In this document: piece by piece, positions 27,520 through 39,500 of the stretch
Layout of the letters: each line of letters starts with the position of its first letter
Position numbering within the stretch: position 1 is the first letter of the stretch
Assembly: GCF_003024525.3 (NCBI RefSeq)
Contig: NZ_CP035934.2
Span: 2,542,001 to 2,606,000 of the forward strand
Direction: 5' to 3'
Origin: Acinetobacter cumulans
Lineage (GTDB): Bacteria; Pseudomonadota; Gammaproteobacteria; Pseudomonadales; Moraxellaceae
DNA: 64,000 bases
Notes under the pieces: model-generated
Databases searched by the model: none
What the model was told of the DNA's origin: nothing
What the model saw: the letters and a program-made list of their open reading frames with translations, nothing else
Position numbers and translations under genes: made by a program

Positions 27520-30500
27520 TCAATGGTAGATCAAGTGATTGTTGTCTAAAAGTTCTTGTAATGTAACATCTGTATTTTTCAAAGTAAGCAATTCTGTCTT
27601 ACCGTTGAATGTACTGCCTTGACCATCACGATCGATACTAATAATCGTATTACCATGACCGTCTTTCGCTACAGATACGTAGTTACCAATATTAGAAGCA
27701 GTTACATTTTGACCTTGTAACAATGCGCTGATATCGATCTTATCGCCATCTGCTTTCTTGAAGTCTGTCCAAGTGTCATGACCATTACCACCTGTTGCTT
27801 CAGCAGTATTCAACAACTTGAAGATTACGGTATCTGCACCTGCATTGGTTGTATAAACGTCATTACCTACAGAGCTTGTAATCACATCATTACCAATACT
27901 TGTGTTGTACTCAAAACCTGTTTCAACGTTGAGGTGAGCCACTGAAACATCACCATTTGGTGCAACCAATTTATATGTAAATTGATCACCAGTACCCACC
28001 TTGAATGCTGAGTCTGTCACGCTGTATGTGTAGCTACCGTCAGCTTTAATGTTCAAGTCGCCGTGTGCACCTTTAACCGTAACACCCGTAGTGGTCACAG
28101 CAGTATAGGTTTGACCACCATCTTGCGAGATATACAGGTCTGTATATTTCGAAGCAAGTACATCTACACCATGGCCATCATTATCTGTAAGTAGATTACC
28201 AGTGGTTTTCGTTGCAAGTGATTTCGCAGTGAAGTCATCAAGATCAATCACACTACGTGTAATTGAAGCATTTACACTACCGCCAACACTGACTAAACCA
28301 GAGTTAGTCACAATCTCAATAGTGTACGTACCTGCTTTCAGACCTGGAATGCTGAGTGAATTACCATTTGGTAAGATACCAATCACGTCAACCAATGTAC
28401 CTGCATTTGTTGATGCAACGATTTTACCAGTAGTATCTTTCACATTCACACTTGTACTACCAAGTAGTGATACCAGCTGTGCAGAACCAAAATTGATATT
28501 TACATTTTCAATTGTGCCTTTCGCTACAGTAATGTCAGTACTGCCACTCGTTTTACCAATTGCAACACCAAAGAGACCGATAAGCCAACTATAGCTAATT
28601 GATTTAGCAGCACCTACACTCACCGCATTTGTAGCTTGTACCCCAATGGTATCCGTATTGTCTGTTGCAACAACTGTTGTTGCATCATTTTTCGGATTTG
28701 CTGCATCCCATTTCACAGCAAGATCACCCGCTGTACCAATGTGAATAATGAGGCTCGCAGTATCTGATTTACCTGTAACTGGATCAGTTACTGTATAGCT
28801 AAATACTTCAGACTTACCAATATTCGTTACATTTTCAGTCGGTTTATAGGTGTACGAGCCATCTTTAGCAATGATCAGTGTACCGTGGTCACCTGTAATC
28901 ACTGTAGTACCTGAAGCATTTACAGCTTTGCCATTTACGGTCGTTACAGTTGTACCTGCTGGAACATTGTCTTTACCGTAAATACCATCAGCATCTGTAA
29001 TCACGTTACCAGACTTATTGGTTACACCTGAAACCACTGGGTCTTTCGCTGTATCAAATACTTGAAGTGATAAGCCAGCGCTAATTGAAGTACCAACACC
29101 AATTAATGATCCACCTGAGAATGCAAATTTGTATTCACCTGGAAGTAGGTTTTTCACTTGTATTTGTGTGCTTTCACCAAAAATACCTAGTAAGTCAAAT
29201 AAACCTGCATCCTTATTTGTACCTACAAGTACATCTACACCATTCACAACTTTATAAAGCTTCATTTCAGCTTGGTCGAACAAGTTAATGAGTGATTTCG
29301 TTGTTACGGTAATGGTTGCGTTTGCAACTTCGTTTTCACCAACAACAAACACACCATTAAATGTTTTTTCACCAATATTGAAACCAACAAATTTATTAAA
29401 TAGCTCAGAAGTACGTGTTGCCAGTACAGGATATTCAAAGTTAATGCCTGCATCGACTAGGTTATCTACCGCATCCACAGTAATGTTTGGTGCTTTAGAA
29501 CCTGTTTTACCAGATTCACCACCTGCATCACTCGCACTGACTAGAAGTGTTTGACCATCTGTATATGATGTTGGCAATTTAATGCTGTAGTTACCATTTG
29601 CATCTGAATTACCTTGTGCAATTACAGTCTTACCATCTGGTGCATAGACTTTAATCACAGAGTTCGCTTCTGCTGTACCTGTTACAGTATCGCCTTTTGC
29701 ATTAATCGTTGCAGTAGGTGCAGCTGGTGCATACAAGTCTGGTGCAGTTGCAGGAGTCGCAAGCGATTCACCACCTGGATCTTTCGCTGTAACTTTCACA
29801 GCTTCACCATCCACCAATGCTGGGTTGAGCGGCACTGTATATTTGCCATCTGCGCCTGCTACTGCAGTACCAATCACAGTTGTGCCTTTACTACCACCAT
29901 ACACTTGTACGATTGCATTTGGCTCAGTTACACCTGTTACTGATTTACCATCTGTAGCAACTTGTGCAGTTGGTGCATCTGGTGCATATAAGTCTGGTGC
30001 AGCTGCTGTTACTGGTGCAGATTCACCACCTGGATCTTTGGCGGTCACTTTAACTGTTTCGCCATCTACCTGAGCTGGATTCAATGTAACTGAGTACTGA
30101 CCAGAAGCATCTACAGTACCTGTACCCAAGACAGTTTTTCCGTCTTCTGTATATACCGTAATCGATGAACCTGGCTGTGCTTTACCAGTCACAAATGCAC
30201 CCGTTTGACTATCAACTTGTGCAGTCAAAATGCTTGGTACAGAAGAATCTACCAATGCATCTGTTGCAGAACCTACATTACCTGCTTTATCCGTTGCAGT
30301 TGCAGTGTATGTACCTTCTGCTGCTGTCGCTGGAACAGTCGCTGTATATGTACCATCTGGATTAACCGTTACAGGAACATTATTGCCTGCTGGGTCTTTC
30401 ACAGTCACTGTGGCACCTGCTTCAGTTTTACCTGTCACTGTTGCCGTACCATCTGAGTTCGAAACCACATCGATGCTTACAACTGGAGCAACATTATCAT

Positions 30501-33500
30501 CCAACACATCAGTTGCTGTGCTTGGATTACCTGCTTTATCTGTTGCAGTGACAGTATATGTACCTTCTGCTGCTGGTGCTGGAACTGTTGCTGTGTACGT
30601 ACCGTCTGGGTTAACTGTTACAGGAACATTATTGCCTGCTGGGTCCTTCACAGTCACTGTTGCACCTGGTTCTGTTTTACCTGTAATGCTCGCAGTACCG
30701 TCTGCATTTGGTGTGATGTCTACCGTTACTTGTGGACCAATATTGTCATCAAGTACATCGGTTGCAGTACCAGTATTACCTGCTTTATCCGTTGCCGTTG
30801 CAGTATATGTACCTTCTGCAGCTGGTGCTGGAACTGTCGCAGTGAACGTACCATCTGGATTAACTGTTACAGGAACGTTGTTACCTGCTGGATCTTTCAC
30901 AGTTACCGTTGCACCTGGTTCTGTTTTACCTGTAATGCTCGCAGTACCGTCTGCATTTGGTGTTACATCCAAGCTCACAATCGTTGGTGCAACATTATCT
31001 ACAAGTACATCTGTACCTGTACCAACATTGCCAGCTTTATCCGTTGCAGTTGCAGTGTATGTACCTTCTGCTGCTGGTGCTGGAACTGTTGCTGTGTAAG
31101 TACCATCTGGATTAACCGTTACAGGAACATTGTTACCTGCAGGGTCTTTCACAGTCACTGTTGCGCCTGGTTCAGTTTTACCTGTAATGCTCGCAGTACC
31201 ATCTGCATTTGGCGTTACGTCTACAGTCACAACTGGAGCTACGTTGTCGTCAAGTACAGCGGTAGATGTTGCAGTATTGCCCGCCGCATCTTTTGCAGTT
31301 GCTGTATATGTACCTTCCGCTGCTGGTGCAGCTGCAACCGCGCTAAATGTACCGTCTGGATTAACAGTTACTTTCAGATCATTACCATTTGGATCTTTCA
31401 CAGTCACTGTCGCGCCAGGCTCAGACTTACCAGTAATGGTTGCTGTACCATCTGGATTTGCTGTCACAGTCAATGCGTCAAGTTGTGCAACGGTATCCAC
31501 AGTTACATTTGTTGAATCTGGATCACTCAAGTTACCTGCGCGATCTTTCGCAACTGCTTCAACTTTATAAGTACCATCTGCAAGATTTGGTGCTGTATAT
31601 GTCCAGCTACCATCTGCCGCAACGACTGCAGCACCAGATGCAAGAACTTTACCAGCTGCATCTTTAACCGTTACAGTTACAGTCGCATTCGCTTCAGTTT
31701 TACCTGAGAAGCTTGGTGTTGCATCACTCACGACACCTGAATCATCAATGTCAATTGTTGGTTTAACTGTATCAACAATAAACTTGATGTTTGCAGGCGC
31801 ACTTGTCACACCATAAGCATTTTTTGAAATTGCTTCTAAGCGGAATTGACCATCTGCAAGAGGTTTAGACGGTGTAAATGACCAACGGCCTGTTGATGTA
31901 TTTAATGTCGCTAAACCTGACTCAACAATTTTATCCGAGCTGTCATAAATGTTGATTTTCACTTCCACACTGTTCACAGATGAACCGTTGAAAGTTTGTT
32001 TAGGGTTATTGGTTGCAGGAGGTAATGGCTCTGCTGCGAGCAATGCACGCGCTGCAAATTTCATTACCGGTGCAGCAACTGGTGCTGCGAAGAAATCGAA
32101 TGGATCAATTTCTACTGTTGGCAGTGTAATATCACCTTTCACAGTCGTACCAGTACCAGCGTTGCCAGCTTTATCTGTATACGTACCATTGCCAATTGAC
32201 ACTTCAACTGTTTGAACTGCTGCCGAACCACTCACCTTAATTTGTGCAGTCCACTGTGTTTCAGAAACCTGCACAAGGTTGTTTAATGTACCGCCTGCTA
32301 CAGTGATATCAGATGCATCGAAGCCAGTTACAGCCTCGCTGAAGTTAATTACCGTCACACCATTCACATCAAATGAAACTGTCACACTTGGTGCTGTGGT
32401 ATCAATACTTGGTACGCTGATATTGTCTGCTTTTGAACCAATACCGTTGTTACCTGCAAGGTCTGTGAATGAGTTGTCTGCAACAGTAACTGTAACTAGA
32501 CCAGGTGCACCTGTGTTGCCATCAGCAACCACTTTGCCTGTCCAAGAACCGTCTGCTTGTTGAGTTAAGCCACTTACTGTACCGCCAGTTACTTTCACAT
32601 CAGATGCATCGAAACCTTTAACCGTTTCGCTGAAGCTGATTTTCAAGTTGCCATTTGCATCTAGGGTTGTCGTAGATGTTGGCGCAGTGGTATCAAAACC
32701 TGGAACAGTTTGACTACCTGTTGCCAATTGGCCTGGGTTACCTGCGACATCTGAGTATGAACCCGCTGGTATCGAGATATCGACCTTACCTGGTGCACCC
32801 ACTGGATCATTCGATACAACTTGACCTTTCCAAGTACCATCTGGCTGTTGAGTCAAGCCACTCACTGTACCGCCTGCTACAACCAAGTCAGATGGAGTGA
32901 AGTCTTTTACTGGCTCGCTAAATGTAATTGTCACTTCGCCTGCTGGCGTAATCACAATCGCTGCTGTTGGTGCAGTTGTATCAACACTTGCAATATTGTT
33001 AGATGCGCTATTGCCTTTACCATTATTGCCAGCAAGGTCTGTATAAGAGTTATCTGCAACACTCACAGTAACAGCACCTAGCGCACCTGTGTTGCCATCA
33101 GCAACCACTTTGCCTGTCCAAGAACCGTCTGCCTGTTGAGTTAAGCCACTCACTGTACCGCCAGTTACTTTCACATCAGATGCATCAAAACCTTTAACCG
33201 TTTCGCTGAATGTGATCTTCAAGTTGCCGTTGGCATCTAGTGTCACTGTTGAAGTTGGTGCTGTGGTATCAATACTTGGTACAGATTGTGATTGGTTCGC
33301 AACAGTACCAGGGTTACCTGCATTGTCAGTATATGAACCAGCTGGGATGGTTAAATCTACTTTACCCACGGCACCTGTATTGCCATCAGCAACCACTTTA
33401 CCTATCCATGAACCGTCTGGCTGTTGAGTTAAGCCACTCACCGTACCGCCAGTCACTTTCACATCAGTTGGATCGAAGCCTTTTACTGGCTCGCTAAATG

Positions 33501-36500
33501 TAATTGTTACTTCACCCGCTGGCGTAATCACAATCGTTGCTGTCGGTGCAGTTGTATCGACACTTGGTACGCTGATATTTTCAGCTTTCGAACCAATACC
33601 GTTGTTACCTGCAAGGTCTGTGAATGAGTTGTCTGCAACAGTAACTGTAACTAGACCAGATGCACCTGTGTTGCCATCAGCAACCACTTTGCCTGTCCAA
33701 GAACCGTCTGCTTGTTGAGTTAAGCCACTCACTGTACCGCCAGTCACTTTCACATCAGATGCATCGAAACCTTTAACCGTTTCGCTGAATGTGATCTTCA
33801 AGTTGCCATTTGCATCTAGTGTCACTGTTGAAGTCGGCGCTGTGGTATCAATACTTGGTACAGATTGTGATTGGTTCGCAACAGTACCAGGGTTACCTGC
33901 ATTGTCAGTATATGAACCAGCTGGGATGGTTAAATCTACTTTACCCACGGCACCTGTATTGCCATCAGCAACCACTTTACCTGTCCATGAACCGTCTGGC
34001 TGTTGAGTTAAACCACTCACCGTACCGCCAGTCACTTTCACATCAGTTGGATCGAAGCCTTTTACTGGCTCGCTAAATGTAATTGTTACTTCACCCGCTG
34101 GCGTAATCACAATCGTTGCTGTCGGTGCAGTTGTATCGACACTTGGTACGCTGATATTTTCAGCTTTCGAACCAATACCGTTGTTACCTGCAAGGTCTGT
34201 GAATGAGTTGTCTGCAACAGTAACTGTAACTAGACCAGATGCACCTGTGTTGCCATCAGCAACCACTTTGCCTGTCCAAGAACCGTCTGCTTGTTGAGTT
34301 AAGCCACTCACTGTACCGCCAGTCACTTTCACATCAGATGCATCGAAACCTTTAACCGTTTCGCTGAATGTGATCTTCAAGTTGCCATTTGCATCTAGTG
34401 TCACTGTTGAAGTCGGCGCTGTGGTATCAATACTTGGTACAGATTGTGATTGGTTCGCAACAGTACCAGGGTTACCTGCATTGTCAGTATATGAACCAGC
34501 TGGGATGGTTAAATCTACTTTACCCACGGCACCTGTATTGCCATCAGCAACCACTTTACCTGTCCATGAACCGTCTGGCTGTTGAGTTAAGCCACTCACC
34601 GTACCGCCAGTCACTTTCACATCAGTTGGATCGAAGCCTTTTACTGGCTCGCTAAATGTAATTGTTACTTCACCCGCTGGCGTAATCACAATCGTTGCTG
34701 TCGGTGCAGTTGTATCGACACTTGGTACGCTGATATTTTCAGCTTTCGAACCAATACCGTTGTTACCTGCAAGGTCTGTGAATGAGTTGTCTGCAACAGT
34801 AACTGTAACTAGACCAGGTGCACCTGTGTTGCCATCAGCAACCACTTTGCCTGTCCAAGAACCGTCTGCTTGTTGAGTTAAGCCACTTACTGTACCGCCA
34901 GTCACTTTCACATCAGATGCATCGAAACCTTTAACCGTTTCGCTGAATGTGATCTTCAAGTTGCCATTTGCATCTAGGGTTGTCGTAGATGTTGGCGCAG
35001 TAGTATCGATACTTGGTACAGATTGTGATTGGTTCGCAACAGTACCAGGGTTACCTGCATTGTCAGTATATGAACCAGCTGGGATGGTTAAATCCACTTT
35101 ACCCGCGGCACCTGTATTGCCATCAGCAACCACTTTACCTGTCCATGAACCGTCTGGCTGTTGAGTTAAACCACTCACCGTACCGCCAGTCACTTTCACA
35201 TCAGTTGGATCGAAGCCTTTTACTGGCTCGCTAAATGTAATTGTTACCTCACCCGCTGGCGTAATCACAATCGTTGCTGTCGGTGCAGTTGTATCTAGAC
35301 TTGGTACGCTGATATTTTCAGCTTTCGAACCAATACCGTTGTTACCTGCAAGGTCTGTGAATGAGTTGTCTGCAACAGTAACTGTAACTAGACCAGATGC
35401 ACCTGTGTTGCCATCAGCAACCACTTTGCCTGTCCAAGAACCGTCTGCTTGTTGAGTTAAGCCACTCACTGTACCGCCAGTTACTTTCACATCAGATGCA
35501 TCGAAACCTTTAACCGTTTCGCTGAAGCTGATTTTCAAGTTGCCATTTGCATCTAGGGTTGTCGTAGATGTTGGCGCAGTTGTATCGATACTTGGCACAC
35601 TGATATTTTCAACTTTTGAACCTTTACCGTTATTACCTGCAAGGTCTGTATATGAGTTGTCTGCAACAGTAACTGTGACTAGACCTGGTGCACCTGTGTT
35701 GCCATCTGCTGCAACTTTAGCTGTCCAAGAACCGTCAGCCTGTTGAGTTAAGCCACTCACTGTACCACCTGTCACTTTCACATCAGATGCATCGAAGCCT
35801 TTGATTGCTTCGCTGAACGTGATCTTCAAGTTGCCATTCGCATCTAGAGTCATCGTAGACGTTGGTGCCGTAGTATCGAAACCTGGAACAGATTGACTAG
35901 CTGTTGCTGGTTGACCTGGATTACCTGCATTGTCTGTGTATGAACCCGCTGGAATCGTAATATCTACTTGACCTGGTGCGCCTGTTGGATCATTCGACAC
36001 GACTTGACCTTTCCAAGTACCATCTGGCTGTTGAACCAAACCAGTGACAGCACCACCCGCTACAACCAAGTCAGATGGAGTGAAGTCTTTTACTGGCTCG
36101 CTGAAGCTGATCGTTACTTCGCCCGCTGGCGTAATCACAATCGTTGCTGTCGGCGCTGTCGTATCAACACTCGCAATATCATTTGTTGCGCTATTGCCTT
36201 TACCATTATTACCCGCAAGGTCGGTATAAGAATTGTCTGCAACACTCACGGTCACTTTACCCAATGCACCTGTGTTGCCATCTGCAACAACTTTACCAGT
36301 CCAAGAGCCATCAGGCTGTTGTGTTAAGCCACTTACTGTGCCGCCAGCTACTTTCACATCAGATGCATCGAAACCTTTAACCGCTTCGCTGAATGTGATT
36401 TTTAAGTTGCCGTTTGCATCGAGTGTCACTGTTGAAGTCGGCGCTGTGGTATCAATACTTGGTACATTTTCAATTGCAAATCCACCATTACCTGGGTTAT

Positions 36501-39500
36501 TTGCCACGTCTGTATAAGAGCCTGCACCAATCGAAACAACTACATTTCCTGGAGCACCTGTCGCACCATTTGCTGCGACTTGACCCGTCCACGTGCCATC
36601 TGGTTGTTCAGTTAAATTCACCAATTTACCGCCAGTCACTTTCACATCAGTCGCATCAAAGCCTTTTACTGGCTCGCTGAAGCTGATTGTTACTTCGCCT
36701 GCTGGAGTCAACGTAATTGTTGGCGTTGGCGCTGTAGTATCGATGCTTGGTACAGATTGTGATTGAGTTGCAGCAGCACCAGGATTATTAGCCAAGTCTG
36801 TATATGAGCCAGCTGGGATGGTTAAATCTACGTTTGCTGACGCACCCGTGTTGCCATTTGCAACAACGTGACCCGTCCAAGTACCATCTGCTTGTTGTGT
36901 TAAGCCTTGCAATGTACCACCAGTCACTTTGACATCAGATGCATCAAAGCCTTTTACTGGCTCGCTAAAACTAATTGTCACATCACCAGCAGGTGAAATC
37001 ACAATCGTCGCTGCAGGCGGTGTGGTATCAACGCTAACTACATCCATACCAAGAACGCTCGAACCTTTACCTGCGTTACCCGCTGTATCTGTATATGAGC
37101 TATCAGCAATAATTACATCTATTTTGCCACTCGCGCCTGTGGTTCCATTCGCAACAACTTGGCCTTTCCAAGAACCATCCGCTTGTTGTGTTAAGTTAAG
37201 CAGTGTACCGCCATTCACTGTCACATCTGACTTATCAAAACCTTTTACAGCTTCGCTGAAGGTGATAACAACTTCGCCTGTAGGGCTGACTGTAAGTGTA
37301 GATGTTGGTGCTGCTGTATCAATCTTAGCTGTTGCACTATCTTCTGCACTAATGTTGCCTGCTTTGTCTTTTGCTGTTGCAGATACAACATAGTCACCAT
37401 CTGTAAGCGATGTTTTAACGGTATATGACCATTTACCATCAGAAGCAACTGTTGCGATACCTGTCTCAATAACTTTGCCAGTCGCATCAGCAACTTTTAC
37501 AGTCACTGTAGATGTAGGTTCATTTACTTTACCTTTCACATCAGGTGTTGCGTCATTGGTTAAGCCAACATCATCCACCTCAACCACAGGTGCTTGAATA
37601 TCAACAATAAATGCTTTCGCAGCTGGCGCACTTTGGTTACCTGCAGCATCTTTAGAAATTGCTTGAAGCATGTAATAGCCTTCAGCCAAATCATGAGATG
37701 GTGTGTAAGTCCACTTACCTGTAGCTGTGTCTAATTTTGCTAAGCCCGAATCAATATTTTTACCTGATTCATCTTGTAGATAAATCATGACTTCAACACT
37801 CTTCGTCGAATTACCAGAGAATGTTGGTTTTACTTGATTGGTTTGTGGTAACGATGCTGATGTTGTACTTGCAACACTCATTAGCATACGTGCTGAAGCA
37901 GCACCAAATAGATTATCAATGTCTACTGTTGGTGGAACAGTATCAATTTTCAAACCTGTATCAATTGCAATATCAGGGTTACCTGCAGCATCTTTAGCAG
38001 TCGCTTCAACTTTATAAGAACCATCTGCTAGCGGTTTATTTGGTGTAAATGTCCAATTGCCACTGCCATCAACTTGCGCATTACCAGAGTCAATGACATT
38101 ACCTGCTGCATCTTTTACTTCTACAGTAACTGTTGCACCCGCTTCAGCTGTACCTTTAATGATTGGTGACGTAGCATTCGTCAAACCTAATACATCAATC
38201 GTCACTGTTGGTGGAGTTGTATCTACAACCAAACCTTTGTCTGTTGCAGTAGCTGGGTTGCCTGCAGCATCTTTTGCAGTTGCATCAACAGTGTATGCAC
38301 CATCTGGAAGTGTTTTAGATGGCGTATAAGTCCAGTTGCCGTTCGCATCTACAGTTGCTGGACCAGAATCTACAACCTTACCTGTCGAATCTTTAACTTC
38401 AACAGTGACCGTTGCACCTTTTTCTGTTGTGCCTTTTACTGTTGGAGTTGCATCATTGGTTAAAACCAAATGATCAATAGTCACTGCTGGTAAAGTAGTG
38501 TCTACAATTAAACCCGTCGCAGTCGCATTTGCTTTCGTGTTGGCAACATTTACGGCTTCAACTGCAACTGTATAGTTTCCTTCAGCAAGTGCAGTAGATG
38601 GTGTAAATGTCCAATTACCATTTGAATCCACTGTCGCTGGGCCTGTAGCCACAACTTTACCAGTCGAGTCCTTCACTTCAACTGTTACTGTTGCACCAAC
38701 AGCTGTTTTACCAGAAATATCTGGTGTTGTGTCTTGCGTTGGTTTTAATGGATCAATCGATACAGTAAGTGCAGATGTATTAACATCTAAGCCTTGCTCT
38801 GTTGCTGTTGAAGGATTGCCCGCAGGATCTTTTGCAGTTGCATCAACCGTATATGGACCTTCTGGAAGTGGGTTTGCTGGTGTATATGACCAGTTACCAT
38901 TGCCATCTACAGTTGCTGGACCAGACTCTACAACTTTGCCAGTTGGGTCTTTAATTTCAACATTAACAGTTGCACCAGGCTCAGTTTTACCTGAAATCGT
39001 TGGTGTATTGTCATTGGTTGGAGCAAGTGGATTAATGCTAATTGTTGGTGCTTGCGTATCAACAGCTAAGCCTTTGTCTGTTGCAGTTGCTGGATTGCCT
39101 GCAGCATCTTTTGCAGTTGCATCAACAGTATACGCGCCATCTGGTAGTGTTGTAGATGGTGTGTACGACCAGTTGCCATTGCTATCTACAGTTGCAGGAC
39201 CAGACTCTACAACTTTACCTGTTGCATCTTTAATTTCTACATTAACAGTTGCGCCCGCTTCAGTTTTACCTGAAACAGTCGGTGTCGTGTCGTTGGTTGG
39301 TGCAAGTGGGTTAATGCTAATTGTTGGTGCTTGCGTATCTACAGATAAGCCTTTGTCTGTCGCAGTCGATGGATTACCTGCAGCATCTTTTGCAGTCGCA
39401 TCAACAGTATATGCGCCATCTGGTAGTGTTGTAGATGGTGTGTATGACCAGTTGCCATTGCTATCTACAGTTGCTGGGCCAGAATCTACAACTTTACCTG

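Noticed and set aside
30230..31099. 289-codon plus-strand open frame antisense to the adhesin
   Set aside because: Repetitive Val/Ser/Pro composition follows the repeats of the minus-strand gene; no ribosome-binding site. It is a shadow of a biased coding repeat.
33240..35560. Regular DNA repeats considered as a CRISPR array or satellite
   Set aside because: Repeat unit is 579 bp, stays in frame and encodes Ig-like domains; there are no short repeats with unique spacers.
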